Positions 1 to 7,320 of a stretch of DNA of 37,000 nt are shown here, piece after piece. Source of the stretch: DASQPR01 sp035263025 (GTDB lineage Bacteria; Actinomycetota; Actinomycetes; Mycobacteriales; Micromonosporaceae). The DNA is taken from the NCBI GenBank assembly GCA_035263025.1, contig DATFRR010000175.1, positions 1 through 37,000 on the forward strand. The letters are read 5' to 3'. Position 1 is the stretch's first letter, and each line of letters opens with the position of its first letter. The notes beneath the pieces were generated by a model. The model was not told where the DNA came from and ran no database searches. It saw nothing but the letters and a program-made list of their open reading frames with translations. Position numbers and translations under genes: made by a program.

Positions 1-261
1 CTGACCCGCCCCGCGCTCGTCACCGTGACCATCTACAACGCGCTGGGCATCTGGAACGGCTTCCTCCTGCCGCTGGTGCTGACGCAAAGTCCCGAGAAGC
101 GCACCATCCCGTTGGCTCTGGTCAACTTCCAGGGCCAGTTCGGAGTGGACGTCCCGGCCATCACGGCATCCGTCACGCTCACCACGATCCCGATCATCCT
201 TCTCTACGCAATCGGGCGCCGGCAGCTACTGAGTGGTCTCACCGCCGGCTTTGGCAAGTAA
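1..261 (+). CDS. Carbohydrate ABC transporter permease, C-terminal fragment (MalG type)
   Basis: The reading frame is open from the first base of the window and stops at TAA 259-261, so only the last 86 residues are present. The segment contains a helix-breaking stretch with IWNGFLLPL, then SPEKRTIPLAL, then a hydrophobic terminal helix ending in a short basic tail (GRRQLL). This layout is typical of the last transmembrane segments of MalG-type (CUT1) sugar permeases, where the phrase W N x F L x P L is strongly conserved. The protein would sit in the cytoplasmic membrane and work with a second permease, a binding protein and a shared ATPase, all outside the window. The next gene starts 23 bases later, and a LacI regulator follows, which supports a sugar-uptake operon. 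The substrate cannot be told. Confidence 0.8.
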   Translation: MTRPALVTVTIYNALGIWNGFLLPLVLTQSPEKRTIPLALVNFQGQFGVDVPAITASVTLTTIPIILLYAIGRRQLLSGLTAGFGK

Positions 262-283
262 CTACCGAAGGAACGGCACCCAT

Positions 284-2329
284 ATGACATCCGTACTGCA
301 CGTTGCGGTGACTGGCGCCGACGACGCCGACGGTTCTGCCGAGCGGCCGTTCCGCACGCTCAACACGGCCGCCGCCGTCGCCCAACCGGGAGACACCGTT
401 GTCGTGCATGCCGGGGAGTACCGAGAGTGGGTGAAGCCGGAGCGCGGCGGCCTGAGCGACACCCGGCGGATCACGTACGAGGCCGCCGACGGCGAGCACG
501 TGGTGATCAAGGGATCGGAGCGGATCACCGGCTGGGTGCCGGGTGCCGGAAGCATGTGGCACGCGACCGTGCCGAACGCGCTGTTCGGCGACTTCAACCC
601 GTTTACCGAAGAGATCGCCGGCGACTGGATTGTGGACCGACCCGGCGAGGCGCGAAGGCATCTCGGCGACGTCTATCTGAACGGGGCCAGCTTCTACGAG
701 GTGTCATCACGGGCCGAGGTGGCCGATCCGCCGCTACGCACCGAGGCGATCGACGACTGGACCGGCGTCACAGACCCGATCCGCGACCCGAAGCAGACCC
801 AATATGTCTGGTACGCCGAAGTCGGCGCTGACGAGACGACGATCTGGGCGAACTTCCAGGGCGCCGACCCGAACTCTGAGCTGGTAGAGATAAATGTGCG
901 ACCGGCGGTGTTCTTTCCGACCGCGCACCACCTCGACTACATCACCGTGCGCGGGTTCGAGCTGTGTCAGGCCGCCTGCCCGTGGACCCCGCCGACCGCT
1001 GACCAGCCCGGCTTGATCGGCCCCAACTGGGCCAAGGGCTGGATCATCGAGGACAACGACATCCACGACGCGAAGTGCTCGGCGATCTCGATCGGCAAGG
1101 AGTCGTCGACCGGGCACAACTACGCGACCGTGCGCGGCGACAAGCCCGGCTACCAGTACCAGATCGAGTCGGTGTTCGCCGCCCGGAGCATCGGCTGGGA
1201 TAAGGAGCACATCGGCTCGCACGTCATTCGGCGCAATACGATCCACGATTGCGGCCAGAACGGCATCGTCGGCCACCTGGGCGGTGTGTTCTCCACGATC
1301 GAGGACAACCACATCTACAACATCGCCATCAAGCGCGAGTTCTACGGGTACGAAATCGCCGGCATCAAGCTGCACGCCGCGATCGACGTGACGATCCGCC
1401 ACAACCGCATCCACGACTGCACGCTCGGCACCTGGCTGGATTGGCAAACCCAGGGCACCCGGATTTCCCGCAACGTGTTCCACGGCAACAATCGCGACCT
1501 GTTCGTCGAGGTGAGCCACGGGCCGTACCTCGTGGAGCACAACATCCTCGCGTCACCGGCCGCGTTGGAGTTGTGGAGCCAGGGCGGCGCCTTCGTACAC
1601 AACCTGATCTGCGGCACACTGCGGCTCGAGTCCGTGATGGACCGCGCGACGCCGTACCACCGGCCGCACAGCACTCAGGTCGCCGGCTATGCGTTCATCA
1701 TCGGCGGCGACGACCGCTGGGTCGGCAACTTGTTCGCCGGCGGCGACGCCGCGATCGCGTACGGCGCCGGCCGGGAGGGCTTCGGCTCGGCAGTCGCCGG
1801 AACCTGCGGGTACGACGGCTACCCGGCCTCGTTCGAGGAATACATGGCGCGGATCGCGGCGCAACCGCCGGGCGACCACCAGCGGTTCCTGGACGTGAAG
1901 CAGCCCGTGTACGCCCACAGCAACGTCTACGCCTCCACCGCGGCGCCGTTTGCCGGTGAAAACGACGCGCTCGTCCTTCCCACCGCGACCGTCTCGGTCG
2001 TCGTCGAGGGCGACGCCGTCTATCTGGAGACGAACCTGCCCGCGGAGTTCGACCACGTCGGCCTCGAACCCATCACGGGCCGAGACCTCGAGCGCGTCCG
2101 TTTCGCCGACGCCAACTTCGAGGAACGCGACGGCACTCCGGTGGTCATGAACGCGGACGTGACCGGCGAGCCCAAGCTGCCCGGCCGACGGTTCGCTGCC
2201 GGGCCGATCGCCGACCTCACGTCCGGAGACCGCCGAACCCAGGTCTGGGTGAGCCGGCGACAAAGTCTTCGACACGTCGACGTCCATCAGTACTCGCCGG
2301 CGTCGCATCGTCAATCGTCACCGGCATGA
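284..2329 (+). CDS. Right-handed parallel beta-helix repeat protein, probable polysaccharide-active enzyme
   Basis: The product is 681 residues from ATG 284, preceded by a purine-rich GAAGGAA about 11 bases upstream; an in-frame GTG at 233 lies inside the permease gene and is rejected. The N-terminus (GSAERPFRTLNTAA, then PGDTVVVHAGEYREWV) is the usual opening of pectate-lyase-like beta-helix proteins. The middle carries many short N-x-I-H-D and I-x-x-N-x-I turns typical of the coil repeats (about residues 240-420). No signal peptide is visible, so the protein may be cytosolic and act on imported oligosaccharides, in keeping with the sugar permease before it and the LacI regulator after it. 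Lyase versus hydrolase cannot be decided. The family-like ending (GPIADLTSGDRRTQVW) falls near residue 655. The remaining residues look non-native, and another frame stays open to 2421. Confidence 0.85.
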   Translation: MTSVLHVAVTGADDADGSAERPFRTLNTAAAVAQPGDTVVVHAGEYREWVKPERGGLSDTRRITYEAADGEHVVIKGSERITGWVPGAGSMWHATVPNALFGDFNPFTEEIAGDWIVDRPGEARRHLGDVYLNGASFYEVSSRAEVADPPLRTEAIDDWTGVTDPIRDPKQTQYVWYAEVGADETTIWANFQGADPNSELVEINVRPAVFFPTAHHLDYITVRGFELCQAACPWTPPTADQPGLIGPNWAKGWIIEDNDIHDAKCSAISIGKESSTGHNYATVRGDKPGYQYQIESVFAARSIGWDKEHIGSHVIRRNTIHDCGQNGIVGHLGGVFSTIEDNHIYNIAIKREFYGYEIAGIKLHAAIDVTIRHNRIHDCTLGTWLDWQTQGTRISRNVFHGNNRDLFVEVSHGPYLVEHNILASPAALELWSQGGAFVHNLICGTLRLESVMDRATPYHRPHSTQVAGYAFIIGGDDRWVGNLFAGGDAAIAYGAGREGFGSAVAGTCGYDGYPASFEEYMARIAAQPPGDHQRFLDVKQPVYAHSNVYASTAAPFAGENDALVLPTATVSVVVEGDAVYLETNLPAEFDHVGLEPITGRDLERVRFADANFEERDGTPVVMNADVTGEPKLPGRRFAAGPIADLTSGDRRTQVWVSRRQSLRHVDVHQYSPASHRQSSPA

Positions 2330-2421
2330 TCGGCGGCTTCACCCTGCCGGCGGGTACCTTCCGCACGGTGGGGCAGCAGCAGATGGTCGCAACGCTGACC
2401 GGGGGAGCGACCAAGCCGTGA
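2245..2421 (+). other. Out-of-frame open tail between beta-helix gene and lacI-type gene
   Basis: A second frame is open here and reads ...SSIVTGMIGGFTLPAGTF...GGATKP before stopping at TGA 2419-2421. That stop overlaps the GTG start of the LacI gene as GTGA, the common coupling arrangement in this window. Its composition is less arginine-rich than the annotated C-terminus of the beta-helix protein. It may be the displaced original end of the upstream gene after a frameshift, or the remnant tail of a deleted gene. No homology could be recognised by eye. Confidence 0.3.
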
Positions 2422-3461
2422 GCGAGCCCGGCAAGCTTACGATCCTGGACGTCGCCCGCCTAGCCGGCGTGTCACGCTCCACGGTTTCGCGGGTGATGAA
2501 CGGACGCGACGACGTGCGGCCCGAGGTGCGCGCCAGGGTGCTTCAAGTCATCGACGAGACGGGATTCCGCCCCAGCAACACCGCGCGGTCGCTGGTCTCC
2601 CGGCGTACCGGCGTCCTCGGGTTGGTCATACCGTGGCGTGTGTCGCAACTCCTCGAGGACCCGTACTTTGTCCGCCTGATTCGGGGTGTCAGCCGAGCCA
2701 GCAACGCCGCGGGCACCACGCTCTCGCTCTTCCTGTTCGAGACCGAAGAGGAAGAAGCTGAGCTCTACCGACGCGTCGTGTCGCCGCGCCTCGTCGACGG
2801 CCTGATGCTGGTCGCGCTTCGCAAGGACGACCCGCTCCTGGACGAGGTTGCCAACAGCGACCTTCCGATGGTGTCGCTCGGACGCGTGATGCACCGCGAC
2901 GACGTCAGCTGGGCCGACGTCGAAAACTTCGAGGGTGCGAGGCGAGCGGTGCAACATCTCGTCGGACTTGGGCACACCAGCATCGCGGCGATCGCGCCAC
3001 CACAACAAATGATCGCTGGCATCGACCGCTACGACGGGTTTACCGCGGGCATGCGCGACGCCGGTCTCGATGCCCAACTCGTGGAGTTCGCCGACTGGTC
3101 ACGCGACGGCGGTTACGCGGCGATGCGTAAGCTTCTGCACCGTCAGCCGACCGCCGTGTTTGTCGCGTCCGACACGATGGCCATGGGCGCCCTGCGCGCG
3201 ATCAACGACAGTGGCCTGTCGGTACCGGACGATCTGGCAATCGTGGGCTTCGATGGCCTTCCGGCGTCAGAGCGATCCCGGCCGCCACTTACCACGCTGC
3301 GCCAGCCGATCCCCCAAATCGGGGAGACGCTGATCAATATCCTGCTGGACCAGATCGACACGGAGACGCGCGAACCCGTCCAGAAGTTGATCCCAACGGA
3401 GTTGATCGTCCGGGAATCAAGCAGCCGGTTGCACACCGCTCAACCAGCGGGCAAACCGTAG
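2418..3461 (+). CDS. LacI-family transcriptional regulator
   Basis: The 347-residue product starts at GTG 2418. Residues about 7-60 form the LacI helix-turn-helix and hinge: TILDVARLAGVSRSTVSRVMNG, then a VRPEVRARVLQVIDETGFRPS segment and ARSL. Residues about 65-335 form the periplasmic-binding-protein-like effector domain, including LVDGLMLVALR, HLVGLGHTSIAAIAPP, the A-x-F-V-A-S-D-T-M-A-M-G core and a closing TTLRQP. Length and order are normal for the family, so it should be a functional dimeric repressor that releases DNA on binding a sugar. It is the last gene of the sugar-permease and beta-helix unit and probably represses that unit. The effector is unknown. Confidence 0.93.
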   Translation: MSEPGKLTILDVARLAGVSRSTVSRVMNGRDDVRPEVRARVLQVIDETGFRPSNTARSLVSRRTGVLGLVIPWRVSQLLEDPYFVRLIRGVSRASNAAGTTLSLFLFETEEEEAELYRRVVSPRLVDGLMLVALRKDDPLLDEVANSDLPMVSLGRVMHRDDVSWADVENFEGARRAVQHLVGLGHTSIAAIAPPQQMIAGIDRYDGFTAGMRDAGLDAQLVEFADWSRDGGYAAMRKLLHRQPTAVFVASDTMAMGALRAINDSGLSVPDDLAIVGFDGLPASERSRPPLTTLRQPIPQIGETLINILLDQIDTETREPVQKLIPTELIVRESSSRLHTAQPAGKP

Positions 3462-3527
3462 CGGTGCGGGTCGCTCGAGGCGAGTAGCGGCCCGAGGAAC
3501 TTGACCGGCGAAACCTAACCAAATCGG

Positions 3528-3612
3528 TGTCCGAGGGGGGACTTGAACCCCCACGCCCGTTAGAGGGCACTAGCACCTCAAGCTAGCGCGTCTGCCATTC
3601 CGCCACTCGGAC
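3528..3612 (-). tRNA. tRNA-Leu (anticodon GAG)
   Basis: Read on the minus strand, the 7-bp acceptor stem pairs GTCCGAG with CTCGGAC, with discriminator A. The anticodon arm is CTAGC-TTGAGGT-GCTAG, which gives anticodon GAG. A long variable arm (class II tRNA) follows, then a T arm of GGGGG-TTCAAGT-CCCCC. The 3' CCA is not encoded (the next bases read CCG), so it must be added by nucleotidyltransferase. The 85-base length fits leucine tRNAs. Confidence 0.96.
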
Positions 3613-3718
3613 CCACTGCCTCGCTGCGGCGAGGCGGCACGGGGCATCACTGTACACGGTCCGATGGGAGGTTGCGGATTCCCACCGGACCGTGGACAGC
3701 GGGTGTGGCGGTCGCTAG

Positions 3719-4099
3719 TCAGGCGTTCTGCCAGAGCCCCATGGTGTTGCCTTCGGTGTCGACGAAGTAGGCCGCGAAGCCCATGTCGCCGACCGGCATC
3801 CGGGCGACCGCGGTCTTGCCGCCGTGCCGCTTGACGCTGGCGAGCGCGTCGTCAATGTCGTCAACCTCAATGGTGATCACGGGCGCGGCCGCCGGGCTGC
3901 CGTCCCGAGCCATCATGCCGCCGTTGATCATGCCAGGTTCGGTCGGTCCGCCCTTCGGATCGGTCGGCCCGGTCTGCACGATCGTGTAATTCATCTCCGG
4001 CATCGGCGTGATCTGCCAGCCGAACGCGTCCGCATAAAACTTCTGGGCACGATCGAGGTTGTCCGCTGGCACCTCGAAATGCACAACCTTTCCTGCCAT
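3719..4099 (-). CDS. VOC (glyoxalase/bleomycin-resistance) family protein
   Basis: The product is 126 residues. ATG at 4099 is chosen because GGAGGTGAG lies a few bases upstream; the longer frame would translate the tandem repeat and is rejected. The sequence opens VVHFEVPADNLDRAQKFYADAFGW and closes YFVDTEGNTMGLWQ. This is the beta-alpha-beta-beta-beta VOC fold, with His in VHFE and an acidic residue near the end of the strand pattern as likely metal ligands. Members range from glyoxalases to drug-binding and dioxygenase-like proteins, so no reaction is assigned. It is cytosolic and monocistronic, lying between a tRNA and an SDR gene. A run of 16-bp repeats sits directly behind its ribosome-binding site. 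Confidence 0.88.
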   Translation of the reverse strand: MAGKVVHFEVPADNLDRAQKFYADAFGWQITPMPEMNYTIVQTGPTDPKGGPTEPGMINGGMMARDGSPAAAPVITIEVDDIDDALASVKRHGGKTAVARMPVGDMGFAAYFVDTEGNTMGLWQNA

Positions 4100-4124
4100 G
4101 TCGCTCACCTCCGACGTGGTTCGA

Positions 4125-4188
4125 GTGGTTCGTCGTTGCAGTGGTTCGTCGTTGCACTGGTTCGTCGTTGCACTGGTTCGTCGTTGCA
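4125..4188. repeat. 16-bp tandem repeat, four units, in the leader of the VOC gene
   Basis: Four consecutive 16-base units of the form (g/c)tggttcgtcgttgca occupy this span with only the first base varying. Degenerate ggttcg words continue to about 4228. On the minus strand the array lies about 25-90 bases upstream of the VOC start codon, so it is in the promoter or 5' leader. It could be a replication-slippage minisatellite or a set of tandem binding sites. Confidence 0.92.
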
Positions 4189-4341
4189 GTGGTTCGTGGT
4201 TCGGGTCGTTCGCGGTTCGAGTGGTTCGTATTGACCCACCAAGCCGGACCATACCGGCGGCGGCCGACACACGCCCGGGAACGCGGCCGGATGGGTAGGT
4301 CAGAGCAAAGATCAAATACGTGGGTACGCCGGAGGCAAGCG

Positions 4342-5124
4342 CTAGCCCAGCGGGGTACCCGTGACCGTCTCGCAGGCAGACCGCACGGCGCCCTGAAATG
4401 CCGGGTCACCGGCCAGTCGATGAGCCGCGTGCGGCACACCACGGCTGAAATACTTCCCGCTGATCCGTTCCGCGTCGTCGGTGCCGGTGGCCAGGCGTAC
4501 CGCTGTCGCCGCCGCCTTCGCGACCGGCACCGGCGCTCCGGAACCACCCATTCGAGTGCGTGCCCAACCGGGGTCAACCGCGTTCGACAGCGTCTGCGGG
4601 CGGAGCGCGGCCACCGCGAAGGCGAGCGCGGTCACGGCGAGCTTCGAGTCGCAGTAGGCCTGCGTCCCGCCGTACGCCCGCCCCTCCCACTGCCAGTCGT
4701 CGAGATCGGGTCGGCCGGACAGATGCAGGCCCGAGGACAGGTAGATCAGCCGGCCGCTCTGCGGGATCAGCGCCGTCAACAAGTAGGGCGCCATCACGTT
4801 CACCGCGAACGTGAGCTCGAGACCATCGTCGGTGACCGGACGGCGCGACCCGTCGTCAATCATCACGCCGGCGTTGTGGATCACGGCGTCGAACGGGCCG
4901 TACTCATTTGCCGCAACGGCGAGCGTACGAACCGCGTCCACCGACGCGAGATCTCCGGCGACCGCACCGATGGCGCCGGACACCGCCGCCATCGCGTCGG
5001 CGGCACGCCGATCGTTGCGGCCGTGCAGCAGCACTTCGTGCCCGTCGGCGGCCATCGCGGCGGCCGCGGCCAGGCCAATGCCGTCCGCCGACCCGGTCAC
5101 CCACACGCGTGCCACGGGAACCAC
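4342..5124 (-). CDS. SDR-family NAD(P)-dependent oxidoreductase
   Basis: The product is 260 residues from GTG 5124, chosen because GAGG lies five bases upstream; a second GTG at 5115 is possible. The Rossmann signature TGSADGIG is at about residues 10-17. NNAG is represented by HNAGV, the catalytic serine lies in LSSGLH, and Tyr and Lys are in the order Y-C-D-S-K. The C-terminal part has PGWARTRM, as in the retinol-dehydrogenase/oxidoreductase-like branch of classical SDRs. The enzyme is cytosolic and its substrate is unknown. It is divergent from the fused hydroxyquinol enzyme with only 65 bases between the starts, so the two probably share a control region and may be co-regulated. Confidence 0.9.
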   Translation of the reverse strand: MVPVARVWVTGSADGIGLAAAAAMAADGHEVLLHGRNDRRAADAMAAVSGAIGAVAGDLASVDAVRTLAVAANEYGPFDAVIHNAGVMIDDGSRRPVTDDGLELTFAVNVMAPYLLTALIPQSGRLIYLSSGLHLSGRPDLDDWQWEGRAYGGTQAYCDSKLAVTALAFAVAALRPQTLSNAVDPGWARTRMGGSGAPVPVAKAAATAVRLATGTDDAERISGKYFSRGVPHAAHRLAGDPAFQGAVRSACETVTGTPLG

Positions 5125-5189
5125 GCTAGCCTCGTGCGCGCCCGCGTGGTGATGGTCGCCGGACCGCCGATGCAATCCCGCCGCATACC

Positions 5190-7145
5190 ATGGCCGACGT
5201 GGCCAACGGCGGGTTCGAATATGTTGCCAACCCGGGTCGGATCGTGTTCGGTTCCGGCACGCTATCCGCACTCGGCGACGAGGTGCAGCGGCTTGGCACG
5301 GCGCGCGTCCTGCTCGTCCACGACCCGAGCCTGACATCCGCCGCGGACCAGGCCGCCGCGTCGCTGGGCGACCGGTTGGTCGCACGCTTCGACGGGGTGG
5401 CGATGCACACACCGGTGGAGGTGACCGAGGCGGCGCTCGCCATCGCCCGGAACGCGGCCGTGGACTGCGTTGTGTCCATCGGCGGCGGTTCCTCGACCGG
5501 ACTCGGCAAAGCGCTCGCGCTGCGCACCGGCTGGTCGCTCGTAGCGGTGCCGAGCACGTACGCCGGATCGGAGGTCACGCCGCTTCTCGGTGAGACGTCG
5601 GCGGGCGAGAAGACGACTCAGACGAACCCGATCGTGCTGCCGAAGACGGTCATCTACGACGTCGATCTCACGCTCGGCATGCCGGTCATGCTGTCCGTCA
5701 CGAGCGGCGTTAACGCCATGGCACACGCAGTCGAAGCACTCTATTCGCCGCAGGCGAACCCGGTCGTGGATCGGCTCGCGGCGGAGTCGTTGCGGCGGCT
5801 CGGTGCGGCGCTGCCGCGCATCGTGGCGGATCCCGGCGACCGTGACGCGCGAAGCGATGCGCTGATCGGCGCGTGGCTCGCCGGCACCTGTCTCGGCTCG
5901 GTCGGCATGAGCCTGCACCACAAGCTGTGCCACACCCTCGGCGGGTCATTTGGCCTGCCACACGCCGAGACGCACACCGTCGTGCTGCCGTACGCGATGG
6001 CGTACAACGCCGCCGCGGCACCTGACGCGATGGCCACCGTCGCCACGGCGCTCGGTGTGCCCGACGCGCCGTCCGGCGTGTACGACCTCGTCCGCTCGCT
6101 CGGCGGCCCGACATCTCTGGCGGAGATCGGATTCCGCGAGTCCGACATCCACCGGGCGGCCGCGCTGGCATCGGCTCGGCCGTACCCGAATCCGAAGCCG
6201 CTGACGACCGAGGGCATCGCCGCCTTGCTCCGTGACGCCTGGGCCGGCACGCGGCCGGCACCCGCGACATCCGTTGTCCACCAAGGTGTTCCGGACTTCG
6301 GGTGGCTCACCGACCAGGTCGTGGCGAGCTTCGCCAACGCGCCCGATGCGCGCGTGCGGACGCTCGTCACGGACCTCGTACGCCATCTGCACCGCTTCGC
6401 CAACGACAACGACCTGACCGAGGCCGAGTGGGCGTACGCGATCGACTTCCTCACCCGCGCCGGCCACCTCACCGACCAGAAGCGACAGGAGTTCGTGCTC
6501 CTGTCCGACACGCTCGGGGTGTCCAGCATGGTGGACCTGCTGACGAACTCCCGGACGCCGGACACCACACCATCGGCGGTCCTCGGGCCGTTCTACGTGG
6601 CCGGCCCGCCGGAGGTCCCACACGGCCACGACATCGCGGACGGTCTCGCCGGTACGCCACTGTGGACGGACGTACGGGTAACCGGCCCGGCGGGCGAGCC
6701 GGTCACCGGTGCGACGGTCGACGTGTGGCAGTCCAACGACGATGGCTTCTATGACGTACAGCTTCCGGATCTGGACGGTCCCGTACTGCGGGCGCGGTTT
6801 GTCTCGGACGCCGCGGGCGCGGTGCGCTTCTGGTCGATCCTGCCGTCGGAATATCCGATCCCGGCCGATGGTCCGGTCGGCGCGATGCTGGCCGCGACCG
6901 GACGCCATCCGTACCGTGCTCCGCACCTGCATTTCATGATCTCGGCGCCCGGCTACCGGCGATTGGTCACGCAACTGTTCGTGGCCGGTGGCGCCTACCT
7001 CGATTCGGACACCGTCTTCGGCGTCAAGGATGCGTTGATCGTCGACTTCGACCCAGGCGTCGGCGACCCGCCGCCCGGGCGGTCCGAGCCGCCGAGCGCC
7101 TGGCGCCGGGTGGCGTACACGTTTCGTCTTGCGCTGGGCGACTGA
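5190..7145 (+). CDS. Maleylacetate reductase-hydroxyquinol 1,2-dioxygenase fusion protein
   Basis: This single 651-residue frame carries two complete enzymes. Residues 1 to about 355 are an iron-containing-alcohol-dehydrogenase-type maleylacetate reductase, with GGGSSTGLGK (98-107), PSTYAGSE (121-128), HAVEALYSP (179-187) and HKLCHTLGGSFGLPHAETH (244-262). Residues about 368-651 are an intradiol dioxygenase of the hydroxyquinol type, with the four Fe(III) ligands visible as Tyr469 (GPFYV), Tyr555 (EYPIP), His579 and His581 (PHLHF). The dioxygenase would open hydroxyquinol to maleylacetate and the reductase would convert that to 3-oxoadipate with NAD(P)H. The fusion therefore joins consecutive steps, in reverse order along the chain. 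The linker is short (about residues 350-368). It starts at ATG 5190. No flavin hydroxylase supplying hydroxyquinol is in the window. Confidence 0.95.
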   Translation: MADVANGGFEYVANPGRIVFGSGTLSALGDEVQRLGTARVLLVHDPSLTSAADQAAASLGDRLVARFDGVAMHTPVEVTEAALAIARNAAVDCVVSIGGGSSTGLGKALALRTGWSLVAVPSTYAGSEVTPLLGETSAGEKTTQTNPIVLPKTVIYDVDLTLGMPVMLSVTSGVNAMAHAVEALYSPQANPVVDRLAAESLRRLGAALPRIVADPGDRDARSDALIGAWLAGTCLGSVGMSLHHKLCHTLGGSFGLPHAETHTVVLPYAMAYNAAAAPDAMATVATALGVPDAPSGVYDLVRSLGGPTSLAEIGFRESDIHRAAALASARPYPNPKPLTTEGIAALLRDAWAGTRPAPATSVVHQGVPDFGWLTDQVVASFANAPDARVRTLVTDLVRHLHRFANDNDLTEAEWAYAIDFLTRAGHLTDQKRQEFVLLSDTLGVSSMVDLLTNSRTPDTTPSAVLGPFYVAGPPEVPHGHDIADGLAGTPLWTDVRVTGPAGEPVTGATVDVWQSNDDGFYDVQLPDLDGPVLRARFVSDAAGAVRFWSILPSEYPIPADGPVGAMLAATGRHPYRAPHLHFMISAPGYRRLVTQLFVAGGAYLDSDTVFGVKDALIVDFDPGVGDPPPGRSEPPSAWRRVAYTFRLALGD

Positions 7146-7204
7146 CCGCGCCCACCGGGCCGCGTCGCCCAACCGCGACGTGGCTACGCCGGCGGCGAAA
7201 TTCA

Positions 7205-7235
7205 TTGGATGAGTGAGTGCTCGCTCATTTATGCT
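7205..7235 (+). promoter_or_regulatory. Candidate TetR-controlled promoter with embedded inverted repeat
   Basis: TTGGAT (7205-7210) and TATGCT (7230-7235) are spaced by 19 bases. Between and overlapping them lies the inverted repeat atgagtgag-tg-ctcgctcat (7209-7228), with 9-base arms and one mismatch. A palindrome inside the spacer of a promoter just upstream of a tetR-type gene is the classic autoregulatory layout. The elements are seen; their pairing with this TetR is inference. Confidence 0.6.
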
Positions 7236-7242
7236 CGACAGC

Positions 7243-7320
7243 ATGTCGCACGTCGATAACACCGGTCCGTCAAGAAATCTTGACGACTGCATCACTCGTC
7301 AAGTAAAGTTGACGCCGTGA
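7243..7320 (+). CDS. Possible leader peptide, 25 codons, leaderless start
   Basis: ATG 7243 lies exactly seven bases after the TATGCT box, where transcription would be expected to begin, so the message could be leaderless. The frame reads MSHVDNTGPS...KLTP (25 residues) and stops at TGA 7318-7320, overlapping the GTG start of the TetR gene as GTGA. No homology is recognised. It could couple translation to tetR or be a chance frame. The two TTGAC-type inverted repeats lie inside it. Confidence 0.35.
   Translation: MSHVDNTGPSRNLDDCITRQVKLTP
7269..7314. promoter_or_regulatory. Paired inverted repeats with GTCAA/TTGAC half-sites
   Basis: The first repeat is gtcaag-aaat-cttgac (7269-7284). The second is cgtcaa-gtaaag-ttgacg (7297-7314). 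Both have six-base perfect arms with the same GTCAA half-site and lie immediately before the tetR start at 7317. An alternative promoter can be read here: TTGACG 7280-7285, 18 bases, TAAAGT 7304-7309. It would give a leaderless tetR message starting at or near GTG 7317. They may be operators or simply overlapping promoter words. Confidence 0.5.

Noticed and set aside
4125..4228. CRISPR array at the 16-bp repeat
   Set aside because: The repeats are directly head to tail with no unique spacers, the unit is only 16 bp, and no cas gene is present.
4141..5334. 397-residue plus-strand frame across the 16-bp repeat and the SDR gene
   Set aside because: It starts inside the repeat and runs antisense to an SDR with an intact catalytic tetrad.
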